Source: HK1 sp965220535 (lineage in GTDB: Bacteria > Pseudomonadota > Gammaproteobacteria > HK1). Taken from it: a stretch of DNA of 64,000 nucleotides. Position 1 is the first letter of the stretch, and each line of letters starts with the position of its first letter. Of the stretch, positions 25,589 to 34,463 are shown piece by piece. The notes under the pieces were generated by a model that did not search any database, had not been told where the DNA came from, and saw only the letters and a list, made by a program, of their open reading frames with translations. The stretch lies in NCBI GenBank assembly GCA_965220535.1, contig OZ244833.1:2604001-2668000 (forward strand). Direction: 5' to 3'. The translations under genes were made by a program, and so were the position numbers.

Positions 25589-26116
25589 ATGGCGAAAGAC
25601 AATCACGAGGCTCGACGGGCGCGCTCTTTTTTTTCCTTGGCGCCTTGGGCCGCTTTCGCGATGTTGTTCGTGGCGCTGTCGGTGGCGGTATTGCCGATGA
25701 CCTTTTCGAAAAGCGTCTCCGGCGCCGAGGGGGAAGGGACGCCGCCTTCGAGGACGGCGGCATCGGATCGAGTGCCGCGACCGCATTTGATCGAAGCCGG
25801 GCTGGGGGAGCATTGCGTCGAGCCGATCCCCGTCATCCGGCGTCGGCATCCGGAATTTCTGCTGCACCAACGAGACCGCACCGTTTATTTCGGCATTCGC
25901 GGGGAGCGTCATAGCCTCACTGGATGCATCGATTGCCATGCGGCGCGCGACGAACAAGGGCAATGGCTTCGGATCGACGCCCCCGGTCAGTTTTGCGAGA
26001 GCTGCCATTCGTATGTGGCGGTGGAGCTCGATTGCTTCGGCTGTCATTCGGCGCTGCCGAGGATGGCCTTCGAGGAAGGGAACGATGAAGGGCGAGAACG
26101 AGGCGAAGGCGGGTAG
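25589..26116 (+). CDS. dsrJ: DsrMKJOP complex, periplasmic trihaem cytochrome c DsrJ
   Basis: A 175-residue protein with an uncleaved signal-anchor helix (about residues 16-38) and three CXXCH haem sites: CIDCH (Cys113), CESCH and CFGCH. A cysteine in GLGEHCVEP, ahead of the haem sites, fits the unusual His/Cys ligation described for one DsrJ haem. It sits in the periplasm as part of DsrMKJOP. Its 3' end overlaps the start of dsrO by about 32 bases. Confidence 0.94.
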   Translation: MAKDNHEARRARSFFSLAPWAAFAMLFVALSVAVLPMTFSKSVSGAEGEGTPPSRTAASDRVPRPHLIEAGLGEHCVEPIPVIRRRHPEFLLHQRDRTVYFGIRGERHSLTGCIDCHAARDEQGQWLRIDAPGQFCESCHSYVAVELDCFGCHSALPRMAFEEGNDEGRERGEGG

Positions 26117-26912
26117 CGCAGGAGCCTGCGGGCCCTTTTCTTGCGAGAGAGCCGAGCGGGCGAACTTGGCCCGAAGACGCTTCCTCAAGGGGGTCGGTCT
26201 GTTGGCGGCGGCTTTGACGCTCGGGCTTTCGAAGATCTCGCGCGCACTCGCCGACCAGCCGGTCGGCTCGGCTATGCGCTATGGCCTTTTCGTCGACGCC
26301 GATCGCTGTGCGCTCGATTGCGACGCTTGCGTGCGCGCTTGCAACGAAGAGCATGGATTGGAGCCGAGGCACGGCATCGCCACCGACCCGCAGTGGATCC
26401 GCAAGGTCGATTTGCGGGATCGTCGCAGCGGTCGGATCAGCACCTTGCCGTTGATGTGTCAGCACTGCGAGGAGCCGCCTTGCGTGGATGTTTGCCCCAC
26501 CGGGGCATCGTTCAAACGCGCCGACGGGATCGTGCTGGTGGACAAACATACTTGTATCGGCTGTCGCTATTGCGTGCTGGCTTGTCCTTTCCAGGCTCGT
26601 TCCTTCGTGCACGAGGAAGTTGTCGACCCCAAGCCATGGTCGCCTCGGGGCAAGGGGACGGTGGAATCTTGCAACTTCTGCGTGCACCGCTTGGACGCAT
26701 CGATGGAGGCATCGAAAAGCGGCGACGAGGCGGCATCGGATCCTCTTCCGGCCTGCGTCGAAGCGTGCACGGCGAGCGGATATCGGGCGCTGGTCTTCGG
26801 CGATCTGAACGATCCGCAAAGCCCCGTCTCCCGGGTCCTCGATGCCAAGGGCGGTCAAGGCCTGCGTCCCGATCTCGACCTTCGTACGAAGGTCCTCTAC
26901 CGCGGAGTGTGA
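26085..26912 (+). CDS. dsrO: DsrMKJOP complex, periplasmic ferredoxin-like subunit DsrO
   Basis: A 275-residue protein with a twin-arginine signal (ARRRFLKGVGLLAAALTLGL) and four ferredoxin-type cysteine groups (CALDCDACVRAC, CQHCEEPPCVDVC, CIGCRYCVLAC and CNFCVHR). The Tat signal means it is folded with its clusters before export. It bridges DsrJ and DsrP on the periplasmic face. The ATG at 26085 lies inside the end of dsrJ and gives the Tat motif a normal N-region. Confidence 0.93.
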   Translation: MKGENEAKAGSAGACGPFSCERAERANLARRRFLKGVGLLAAALTLGLSKISRALADQPVGSAMRYGLFVDADRCALDCDACVRACNEEHGLEPRHGIATDPQWIRKVDLRDRRSGRISTLPLMCQHCEEPPCVDVCPTGASFKRADGIVLVDKHTCIGCRYCVLACPFQARSFVHEEVVDPKPWSPRGKGTVESCNFCVHRLDASMEASKSGDEAASDPLPACVEACTASGYRALVFGDLNDPQSPVSRVLDAKGGQGLRPDLDLRTKVLYRGV

Positions 26913-27222
26913 AAACGACGATGAACGCGACGATGAACTCGACGATGAAAGCGAAAAGAGATGCCGTGCACCCCGTCGTGTCGCCCGTCGTGTCGCCCAT
27001 CGTGTCGCCCATCGTGTCGCCCATCGAAAGCCCTTCCGGCGAGAGGGCACGCTGCCTTCGACCGCGAGCGGTGTCTCCGGCGATCTCGACTCGGGCAAGT
27101 TCGGCGTGGAGAGCGTCGATATCGTGCGGGCATTCGACGAGCCCGGCCGTAGCCTCGAGTCGCAGACGGCGGCCAAGCGCGCGATAGCGAATCGATATCC
27201 GCTCGCCGAGCTCGAGACAGAC
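26913..27222 (+). repeat. Gap between dsrO and dsrP with a 12-bp tandem repeat
   Basis: About 310 bases. At 26972-27025 the unit CCC(G/A)TCGTGTCG is repeated four and a half times. The dsrP frame runs open through this gap, but the encoded Arg/His-rich stretch (VARRVAHRVAHR) is unlike any DsrP N-terminus. A run of ATGAA(C/A) codons at 26921 is a possible leader peptide, without other support. Confidence 0.6.
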
Positions 27223-28530
27223 ATGCCTTCGCACGAGATCCCATACTCCGAATATCGCACCGTCGGCGATGGCAGCGGCGGCTTCGTCGCGCTGCTCGTC
27301 GCTTTGCTGCTCGTCGTCGCCGCCGGACTCATGGCCGCGCATACGATGGACAGCGAGGGCCACCACATCACCGGCATGAACAACCGCATCGTTTGGGGGC
27401 TGCCCCATATCTTCGCGATCTTCCTGATCGTTTCGGCATCCGGCGCTCTCAATGTCGCCTCGCTCTCATCGGTTTTCGGGCGCAAGCGATACGCCCCCCT
27501 CGCTCGGCTCTCCGCAGTGCTGGCGATCGGCCTGTTGGCGGGCGGGCTGATGGTGCTGGTGCTCGATCTCGGACGACCGGATCGGCTGATCGTCGCCCTG
27601 ACGCATTACAACGCCACTTCCGTTTTCGCGTGGAATGTCCTGCTTTACAGCGTTTTCATCGCCTTGACGGGGATCTATTTGGGGGTGTCGATCGCCCCGG
27701 GAGCGAGCGCCGGCAAAAAGGCAAGGCTGGTGCGCGGGATCGGCATCGTGGCCTTGTCGTGGCGCTTGGCGTTGACCACCGGCACCGGTTGTATTTTCGG
27801 TTTTTTGGTCGCCCGCCAAGCCTACGATGCGGCGATCATGGCTCCGCTCTTCGTGGCGATGTCGCTCTCGTTGGGGACGGCGGTCTTCATCCTCGTGCTG
27901 TCGGCGACGGCGTCGATGGTGCGCCGCCCGCGCCCGGATGCAGGCTACGACGAGACGCTGTCGAGTTTGGCGCGCTTGCAGGGGATCTTCGTGGCGGTGA
28001 CCCTTTATTTCGTCATCGTCCGCCATCTGAGCAATCTCTACGTCGCCGAGCACGGCGAAATAGAGCGTTTCTTGTTGATCGACGGGGGTGTCCATCCGGC
28101 GATGTTCTGGATCGGACAGATCGCCCTCGGGACTTTGCTGCCCCTTGCCCTGCTGCAAGGCCTTCCGGCGTTGCTCGCAAAGCCGCCCTCGGCGCGGTGG
28201 ATCGTGTCGGCGGCGGGGTTGACGGTCGTCGGAGGATTGGCTTGGCTCCACGGCATCGTCATCGGCGGTCAGGCCGCCCCGCTGGTGATTTTCCCCGGCA
28301 AGGACATCATCGAAGGCGCCTTGGTCGACGGCAACCCCGCCGGCTATTCACCCACGCTCTTGGAATTGTCGCTGAGCCTCGGCGGGGTGGCGCTGGCCTT
28401 GCTGATCGTCGTGCTCGCCCTTCGATTGCTGCGCATCTTGCCGGAATCGCTCGCTGTCGATACCGCCGATCAGTCCGCCGATCGGTGCGCGGCGGCGCCG
28501 CCTCGTACCGCCGAAGGAGGCGGGGCGTAA
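27223..28530 (+). CDS. dsrP: DsrMKJOP complex, NrfD-like membrane subunit DsrP
   Basis: A 435-residue polytopic membrane protein of the NrfD/PsrC family with about ten hydrophobic helices (for example GFVALLVALLLVVAAGLMAA and LGTLLPLALLQGLPALLA). It is the likely quinone-reactive membrane anchor for the periplasmic subunits DsrJ and DsrO. The start at MPSHEIPYSEY was chosen because the family begins just before the first helix; the longer frame only adds repeat-derived residues. The C-terminal tail is hydrophilic. The gene is followed 18 bases later by dsrN. Confidence 0.92.
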   Translation: MPSHEIPYSEYRTVGDGSGGFVALLVALLLVVAAGLMAAHTMDSEGHHITGMNNRIVWGLPHIFAIFLIVSASGALNVASLSSVFGRKRYAPLARLSAVLAIGLLAGGLMVLVLDLGRPDRLIVALTHYNATSVFAWNVLLYSVFIALTGIYLGVSIAPGASAGKKARLVRGIGIVALSWRLALTTGTGCIFGFLVARQAYDAAIMAPLFVAMSLSLGTAVFILVLSATASMVRRPRPDAGYDETLSSLARLQGIFVAVTLYFVIVRHLSNLYVAEHGEIERFLLIDGGVHPAMFWIGQIALGTLLPLALLQGLPALLAKPPSARWIVSAAGLTVVGGLAWLHGIVIGGQAAPLVIFPGKDIIEGALVDGNPAGYSPTLLELSLSLGGVALALLIVVLALRLLRILPESLAVDTADQSADRCAAAPPRTAEGGGA

Positions 28531-28548
28531 AGCGCGCTCCTTCGATCG

Positions 28549-30210
28549 ATGGCCGGCATCTACTTTTCCGCGGCTTGTAAATCCTCCGGCAAAACGATCG
28601 TCTCGGTCGGCATCGCGGCGGCGGCGCGGGCGCGTTCGATCGTCGTGCAGCCTTTCAAAAAGGGACCGGACTATATCGATCCGATGTGGCTCGGCGCGGC
28701 GGCGGGCAGGCCTTGTCGCAATCTCGATTTCCATACCATGAGCCCGCTCGAGATCCGCTCGGAATTCCAAGGTCATGATCCGAGGGGGCCGAGTCTTCGT
28801 CTGGTCGAGGGCACCAAGGGTCTGCACGACGGCGTGTCGATCGACGGCCGGGACAGCAATGCGGCGTTGGCGAGGCTCCTCGATATCCCGGTGGTCCTCG
28901 TGATCGATACGCGGGGGATCACGCGCGGGATCGCCCCTTTGCTGTTGGGCTATCGGGATTTCGATCCCTCGCTCGCCTTGGCCGGGGTGATCCTCAACCG
29001 TACCGGTGGCAGCCGCCACGAGACGAAGCTTGTTCGGGCGGTGGAGGAGTTCACCGACCTGCCGGTGCTCGGCGTTTTGGGCACCTGCCCTGCGCTTTCG
29101 CTGGCCGACGGCCATTTGGGTCTCGTGCCGCCCCCGATGATCGACGACGACGGCGAGGCGGCGAAGACCGGGGCGGAGCCTGCGCGCCGGGCATCTTGCG
29201 AGCCTTGGTTGCAGGGTCTGGCGTCGGCGGTCGCCGCCGGGGTCGATCTGACCCGCATCCTCGCATTGTCGGATGCAGCGGCGGGCGCGGTGTCGGGGGC
29301 AACGTCGGGCGCAGCGTCGGGGACGAAGCGAAACCGAAAGGAGAAGCCGAGGGATTTTCCCGCCGGGGTCGATCGAAAGCAAGGGATGTGGGCAAGCCCG
29401 GGGTCGGTTTCCTCGCCGTCGGCTTCCTCGCCGTCGGTTTCCTCGCCGCCGACCCCCTCGCCGCCGACCCCTCGCGCTCCGACGATTCGCATCGCGATCG
29501 CCTGGGACGCCGCCTTTCGTTTTTATTATCCGGGCGATTTGGAATCGTTGGCGAGGCAGGGTGCGGAGATCGTCTTTTTCGATACCCTGCGCGATGCCAA
29601 GCCGCCCGCCGCCGACGGCATCTTCATCGGCGGCGGCTTCCCCGAAAGGGCGTTGCCGGATCTGAAGGCCAATATCGCATTGCGGCGGGAATTGCGCGAG
29701 CGCATCGAAAAGGGCCTTCCGGTTTATGCGGAGTGCGGAGGGCTGATGTATCTCGCCCGCGGCATTCGCGGCGAGGGGCGCGACTTCGAGATGGTCGGAG
29801 CGATCCCCGGCGATATCCGGATGCACTCGCGCCCTCAAGGTCGCGGCTACGCCTTGCTCTCGCCGACCGGCGCCGCGCCGTGGCTGCCCGCGGGGAAGGA
29901 ACCCCTGCCGGCTCACGAATTCCATCATTCGAGCATCGAGAACCTCCCTTCCGAGGGTTGGAGCCACGCCTATCGGGTGCGGCGCGGATACGGCATCGAC
30001 GGGGAAAGAGACGGCATCGTCATCGGCAATCTCCTTGCAGGCTACTGCCATCTGCGCGAGGTACAGGGTTGTCGATGGACCGGGCGCTTCGTCGATTTCC
30101 TGCGCCGACGCAAGATCGCCGGCGCCCGCTCCCCGGAGAAGGAGGTTTTTCGCTCGCCTCGCCCGGTCATGGCCGGGGCTTGCGGGAACTCGAAGGAGTC
30201 GAGGGCATGA
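28549..30210 (+). CDS. dsrN: Sirohaem amidase DsrN (CbiA-like)
   Basis: A 553-residue cobyrinic-acid a,c-diamide-synthase-like enzyme. The P-loop is ACKSSGKTIVSVG near the N-terminus, and the C-terminal glutamine-amidotransferase domain contains the nucleophile region YAECGGLMYLA. In Dsr clusters it amidates sirohaem to sirohaem amide for DsrAB. It is about 90 residues longer than typical because of a Ser/Pro linker (about residues 240-305, with VSSPSASSP and PPTPSPPTP units) between the two domains. Its stop overlaps the dsrR start (ATGA). Confidence 0.93.
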   Translation: MAGIYFSAACKSSGKTIVSVGIAAAARARSIVVQPFKKGPDYIDPMWLGAAAGRPCRNLDFHTMSPLEIRSEFQGHDPRGPSLRLVEGTKGLHDGVSIDGRDSNAALARLLDIPVVLVIDTRGITRGIAPLLLGYRDFDPSLALAGVILNRTGGSRHETKLVRAVEEFTDLPVLGVLGTCPALSLADGHLGLVPPPMIDDDGEAAKTGAEPARRASCEPWLQGLASAVAAGVDLTRILALSDAAAGAVSGATSGAASGTKRNRKEKPRDFPAGVDRKQGMWASPGSVSSPSASSPSVSSPPTPSPPTPRAPTIRIAIAWDAAFRFYYPGDLESLARQGAEIVFFDTLRDAKPPAADGIFIGGGFPERALPDLKANIALRRELRERIEKGLPVYAECGGLMYLARGIRGEGRDFEMVGAIPGDIRMHSRPQGRGYALLSPTGAAPWLPAGKEPLPAHEFHHSSIENLPSEGWSHAYRVRRGYGIDGERDGIVIGNLLAGYCHLREVQGCRWTGRFVDFLRRRKIAGARSPEKEVFRSPRPVMAGACGNSKESRA

Positions 30211-30530
30211 TGTTCACCCTCACCCGCGCGGCGGCCCGAAGGATCCGGGACGATGCGGCGGTCGACGATCGAGGCGAACTTGCGCTGCGGGTGGCGGCCA
30301 AGCGAGCCCCGGACGGCGGAATCGAGTACCGCTTGGGTTTCGACGAAATCACCGAGGAGGATATTTTGCTGAGCACGAAGGGTATCGACGTGGTGATCGC
30401 GACGCAGGACAAAGGGCTGCTGAGCGGGACGGTGCTCGATTATGTCGAGATCGAACCGGGCGATAGTCGCTTCATTTTCCTTAACCCCAACGACCCTCAT
30501 TTCCGGGCGCCGAAGGAGGAATCGGAATGA
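30207..30530 (+). CDS. dsrR: DsrR, A-type iron-sulfur-carrier-like protein without cysteines
   Basis: A 107-residue HesB/IscA-fold protein (ALRVAAKRAPDGGIEYRLGF, then GTVLDYVE and FIFLNPNDP). Like DsrR of Allochromatium it has no cysteines at all, so it cannot carry an iron-sulfur cluster in the usual way. DsrR is reported to support dsr expression after transcription. It overlaps dsrN by four bases and closes the core cluster. Confidence 0.92.
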   Translation: MMFTLTRAAARRIRDDAAVDDRGELALRVAAKRAPDGGIEYRLGFDEITEEDILLSTKGIDVVIATQDKGLLSGTVLDYVEIEPGDSRFIFLNPNDPHFRAPKEESE

Positions 30531-30558
30531 TCGAAGCGACAGGAGTTCTCGAAGAGCC

Positions 30559-32316
30559 ATGAGCCGATCGAGCCGATCGGGCGATCCCCCTTCGAGGCGT
30601 CGAACGAGCCCGGGTGCCGACAACGAAGACTCGGCATCGGCACCGCCGGTGTGCGACGAGCCGAGCCGCGACGAGCCGGCGGCGGATCCGACTGCGCCCT
30701 TGGGCGCAGCGGCGCGTCCGGAAGCGCGCCCGGATATGCCGGAGGGTCCGCGCACGGTTTTTGCCCGCCTGATCATGCCCGCCGACGACTGGGCGCGGGA
30801 GGATGCCGCCGGCGGACCGCGCACCCTTCATCTGCTGATCGCCTTGCTGCTCGCGGCCATCGTCGTCGCCGCCCTCGCCGCCCTTGCCGGATACCGCGAT
30901 CTCCTGTCGGCGGCTTCGGCTTTGAATCTGGTGTTGGTCGCTCTGGCCGTCGCCGCGCTGGCCGCGCTCGGCACCCGGCGCAAGATCCGGCGCGACCTGC
31001 ACGAACCGCTGGTGGCTCTCAACCGATGGGCGTTGGGGATGTGTTCCGGCGATTTCTCGACCCGCATGGCGACTCCCGAGCCTCGATCGTCGCCCGAAGG
31101 AGCGGTGCATACCCTGGCGTTTCATGTCAATCGCCTGTCGGAGGCCTTGGAAGGGCTGGCCGACGACATGGACGAGGTGGTGTGGCGTCAGACCGAGGGC
31201 CTGCGCGAGAAAAACGCATCGTTGGAACTGCTCTACGAAGTCGCGGCCTCGGTCGCGCGGCACGACTCTTTGGACGAGGCGCTGCACGGTTCGGCGAGCG
31301 CGTTGATGCGAAAGGTCAAAGCCCCGGCCGCGGTCATCGCTTTGAAAGATGCCGACGGGGCGCTCGAAACGGTGGCTCGGATCGGCCTCGAAGCGCAGGA
31401 TTTCGCACTCCCCGAGGGCGCTTCGGGCGATGCCGGGGGTGCAGGTCTTGTCATCTCGCTCGATCACCAAGGAAGGAATTTCGGCGAGATCCGGCTTTTG
31501 GGCGAGGATTTCGCCTTGTTCGAGGGCCGCTCGGGCTCCAGGCTTTTGGCCAGCGTGGGGAATCATTTGGGGATGATGATCGCCAAGGCCCATACCGACG
31601 AAGAATCCAAGTCGCTTTCGATCATCCGCGAGCGGGCGGCGATCGCCCACGAGTTGCACGATTCCTTGGCCCAGACCATCGCCGGGCTGCGGGTGCAGGC
31701 GAATCTTCTTGCCGATTCCCTTGCCGCCGGCGGCCGCGTTCCTCGCGAGTTGGCCCGGATTCAATCCTCCTTGGAGGATGCGAATATCGATCTACGGGAG
31801 TTGATCGTCGGCTTTCGCGTCCCGGTGCGCGGCCGCGATCTGCTTGCGGTTTTAGAGGATCTCGTCGCCCGTTTTCGCGCCCGAAGCGGGATGGATGTCC
31901 ACCTTCGGATCGAGGGCGATTTGCCGCCGCTCGCCCCCGCCTCGCAGCGACAGATCGTCCGCATCGTCGGGGAGGCCCTTGCCAATGCCGGGGCTCATAG
32001 CCACGGTCGGCTGGCCCGGGTGTTGGTGCGCAAAGAGGGGGAAGCCATGCGCGTTCTCGTGGAGGACGACGGCGAGGGCTTTGCAAGCCCCGGCAGCGTC
32101 GGCCGCGACCATATCGGTCTTTCGATCATGGAAGAGCGCGCCCGCGAGATCGGAGGGGAACTCGTCATCGAAAGCGAAGCGGGGGAGGGAACGCGCGTGA
32201 TATTGGAGTTTCCGATACCGGACAGGGTCGAGGACGAGGGCGTGTCAGCAGCCTCGGTCGAGGGACAGGTCGAGGGGCAATTGGAGAGGCAAGTCGAGAG
32301 ACAAAGAGGGCGGTAG
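30559..32316 (+). CDS. NarX-type sensor histidine kinase next to the dsr cluster
   Basis: A 585-residue membrane kinase. The N-terminal 90 residues are Ala/Pro/Glu-rich, then come two transmembrane helices (about residues 95-135), a HAMP-like segment, a GAF-like domain (about residues 215-330), the HisKA_3 phosphoacceptor motif AHELHDSLAQTIAGL (His364) and a HATPase domain (VEDDGEGF, GLSIMEERA). The short loop between the helices leaves little periplasmic sensor, so the GAF domain or the membrane is the likely input. The C-terminus ends in a VEGQVEGQLERQVERQ repeat. It lies 28 bases after dsrR and 41 before its response regulator, and is probably a regulator of sulfur oxidation. This role is inferred from position only. 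Confidence 0.85.
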   Translation: MSRSSRSGDPPSRRRTSPGADNEDSASAPPVCDEPSRDEPAADPTAPLGAAARPEARPDMPEGPRTVFARLIMPADDWAREDAAGGPRTLHLLIALLLAAIVVAALAALAGYRDLLSAASALNLVLVALAVAALAALGTRRKIRRDLHEPLVALNRWALGMCSGDFSTRMATPEPRSSPEGAVHTLAFHVNRLSEALEGLADDMDEVVWRQTEGLREKNASLELLYEVAASVARHDSLDEALHGSASALMRKVKAPAAVIALKDADGALETVARIGLEAQDFALPEGASGDAGGAGLVISLDHQGRNFGEIRLLGEDFALFEGRSGSRLLASVGNHLGMMIAKAHTDEESKSLSIIRERAAIAHELHDSLAQTIAGLRVQANLLADSLAAGGRVPRELARIQSSLEDANIDLRELIVGFRVPVRGRDLLAVLEDLVARFRARSGMDVHLRIEGDLPPLAPASQRQIVRIVGEALANAGAHSHGRLARVLVRKEGEAMRVLVEDDGEGFASPGSVGRDHIGLSIMEERAREIGGELVIESEAGEGTRVILEFPIPDRVEDEGVSAASVEGQVEGQLERQVERQRGR

Positions 32317-32327
32317 AAACCGCCCTC
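32306..32327 (+). other. Hairpin over the kinase stop codon
   Basis: GAGGGCGGT and ACCGCCCTC form a perfect 9-bp stem with an AGAA loop. The kinase TAG stop lies in the loop shoulder. No T-run follows, so it is more likely an intercistronic stability or processing element than a terminator. Confidence 0.55.
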
Positions 32328-32357
32328 GTCTCGATCCTCAGGCGAAGACTCCCGTCC

Positions 32358-33041
32358 ATGTCCGACTCGACGAAAAACGGCGAACCATCGCCATTGAGGG
32401 TGATGATCATCGACGATCACGCGTTGTTTCGCAGCGGCCTTCGCGAGCTGCTGGAGCGGCGGGGGGTCGATATTTGCGCGGCGGTCGGCAGCGCTTTGGA
32501 GGGCTGTCGGCTGGCCGAAAGTCTCGATCCGGATGTCGTGCTGCTCGATTTGCGGATGCCGGATCTGGATGGTTCGGTCGCCCTCGAGCGTTTGCGCGAA
32601 CAAAGTCGAGCCGGGCGGCCGGCGGTGGTGGTCTTGACCACCAGCAGCGATCAAAGCGATTTGGCCGCGGCTTTGCGCACCGGGGCCCGCGGCTACCTTC
32701 TCAAGGACATGGACCCCGAGCGGCTCGTGCAATCGCTCGAGGCGATTTCAGCGGGGGAGACGGTGGTAGCCCCCGAAATGGCCGGAGCCCTCGCGAAGAT
32801 CGTTCGCGGGGAGGCGGCGGATTCTCTTCACGAGGATCGCTTTGCCGCCCTGACCGCCCGCGAGACGGAAATCCTGCGCCACCTCGCCGACGGGCAAAGC
32901 AACAAGGAAATCGCCCTCATGCTCGGGATCAGCGATGGCACGGTGAAGCTGCACGTACGGGCGATCTTGCGAAAATTGCAGGTGCGCTCTCGAGTCGAAG
33001 CCGCGGTGTTGGCGGTCGAGTCCCGTTTTTTTCGGGCATGA
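32358..33041 (+). CDS. NarL/LuxR-family response regulator
   Basis: A 227-residue response regulator. The receiver domain has the acidic pair IIDDH, phospho-acceptor Asp64 in VVLLDLRMPDLDG, and the conserved Lys in GYLLKDMD. The C-terminal LuxR-type helix-turn-helix is LTARETEILRHLADG...NKEIALMLGISDGTVKLHV. It pairs with the kinase upstream. By analogy with NarXL it would bind DNA as a dimer. The palindromes ahead of dsrA are candidate targets, but this is untested. Confidence 0.93.
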   Translation: MSDSTKNGEPSPLRVMIIDDHALFRSGLRELLERRGVDICAAVGSALEGCRLAESLDPDVVLLDLRMPDLDGSVALERLREQSRAGRPAVVVLTTSSDQSDLAAALRTGARGYLLKDMDPERLVQSLEAISAGETVVAPEMAGALAKIVRGEAADSLHEDRFAALTARETEILRHLADGQSNKEIALMLGISDGTVKLHVRAILRKLQVRSRVEAAVLAVESRFFRA

Positions 33042-33287
33042 TCCGATTCGGGATTTCGGATGAGGGCCGTGCGGCGGCAGCGGCTTCGAGGCATCGCCCG
33101 AGCGCGACGAATTCCTATCGGGACGATCGGCTTTGGCGTAATATGATTCGAAAGAGATGATCGTCGGGCTTTTTTCCCGCAGGCCCAATCGATGGCCGAC
33201 CTAAAGATGCGAAGCCATGCGCTTTTCGATCCCCGTCGATCCCCGTCGAAGCCGATGCCCGCAAAGCGCGAAGAGGAGGGCAAAAAA

Positions 33288-33527
33288 ATGAAAACGAACG
33301 CCGTCGGCACCCTCATCGGATTCCTCTTTCTGGTAGCGACCTTGGTTTCGCTCCCGGTTTTCGCCGACGCTCCTTGGCGGCTCGTCGAGCGCGATGCACC
33401 CTTAGCATATTCTTGCTCGCCCGCCTTCGAAAGCGCCGTCGGGCAAGGACAGAAGGCTGCCGGTACCGAGGAAGAGGAAGAAGAAGAGGAAGAAGAAGAC
33501 GAGTACGAGGAGCCGGACTGCGACTGA
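33288..33527 (+). CDS. Small secreted protein with poly-glutamate tail
   Basis: A 79-residue protein with a signal peptide (MKTNAVGTLIGFLFLVATL...VFA, cleavage near residue 26). The mature part is short and ends in an acidic run of ten Glu followed by DEYEEPDCD. Two cysteines could form a disulfide. A perfect AGGAGG site precedes the ATG, which decides this start over an upstream frame extension. No family was recognised. It lies just ahead of the exported rhodanese, so a role in periplasmic sulfur or metal handling is conceivable. Confidence 0.6.
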   Translation: MKTNAVGTLIGFLFLVATLVSLPVFADAPWRLVERDAPLAYSCSPAFESAVGQGQKAAGTEEEEEEEEEEDEYEEPDCD

Positions 33528-33678
33528 AAAACCGTCGCCGGAAGACGATATCCCTCGAGATTTCGGGTTCGTCTCGCTCTCTCGTTTCGGCTCCTTTAGC
33601 GCCCCTCGATTCGCGGCGAGCGAGGGAGCGCGTTATCGCTCGCGTCGCGATTTCAAGATCTATCGGGAGATAGGAATC

Positions 33679-34341
33679 ATGTTCAAAAAACAAGCTTTCA
33701 TCGTGCTTTCGGGTGTTGCGGCCTTGCTCACAGGTCTTGTGGCTCCCGTTTTTGCGGACGATCCGGCGGTGAAGATCACCCCCGAGATTTCATCGGTTGA
33801 CATCATGCATGGCGGCGAGAGCGTCAGCGTCATGCGCAACCAAGACGAGGCCAATACGGTCATCAAGGCTTTTGCCAAGACATCGCGCAAATGCCCGCCC
33901 TTTTGCATCCAGCCATCGAGCTTGGCCCCCGGGGTCGAGACCATCGGCGAGGTGGAGATCCTCGACTACGCGAAACGCATGAGCGACGGGGACGATTCGA
34001 TCGTCGTGATCGATTCGCGCACTCCGGATTGGGTGGAAAGAGGGACCATCCCCGGGGCGATCAACGTTCCTTGGACCTCGCTCAGCCCGGCCCGAGGCGC
34101 CGATCCCATTTCCATCGTCGATATCTTGGAAGAGGTCTTCGGGGTGCAATCCAACGAAGGGCTGTTGGATTTTTCCCAAGCCAAAACCGCGGTGCTTTTT
34201 TGCAACGGAATGTGGTGCGGGCAGTCCCCGGCGAATATTCGAACCCTCTTGAAGTTCGGCTACCCGGCGCATCGCATCAAATGGTATCGAGGGGGAATGC
34301 AGAACTGGGAGATCCTCGGGCTGACCACCGTCAAGCCTTGA
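33679..34341 (+). CDS. Exported rhodanese-like sulfurtransferase
   Basis: A 220-residue single-domain rhodanese with a signal peptide (MFKKQAFIVLSGVAALLTG...VFA). The catalytic loop is CNGMWCGQS with Cys175 as nucleophile; a second cysteine (Cys180) in the loop is unusual. An N-terminal extension (residues about 25-85) holds KCPPFCIQP, two more cysteines. It should act in the periplasm, moving sulfane sulfur. Its place between the dsr regulators and tusA supports a role in sulfur supply to the Dsr pathway. Confidence 0.85.
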   Translation: MFKKQAFIVLSGVAALLTGLVAPVFADDPAVKITPEISSVDIMHGGESVSVMRNQDEANTVIKAFAKTSRKCPPFCIQPSSLAPGVETIGEVEILDYAKRMSDGDDSIVVIDSRTPDWVERGTIPGAINVPWTSLSPARGADPISIVDILEEVFGVQSNEGLLDFSQAKTAVLFCNGMWCGQSPANIRTLLKFGYPAHRIKWYRGGMQNWEILGLTTVKP

Positions 34342-34463
34342 TGGTCCCTTTTTCGGCTATCGCCCTTTGAATCGTCGACTCCCCCGAGGCTCGATTCGGT
34401 CTTTCCTCGGGGGAGCCTCGATAGGCGTTCACCGCTTCATACGTCGCTTCTTAGCCTTCGCCG

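Noticed and set aside
26842..27222. N-terminal extension of DsrP
   Set aside because: The added residues come from a 12-bp DNA repeat, and DsrP proteins begin just before the first membrane helix.
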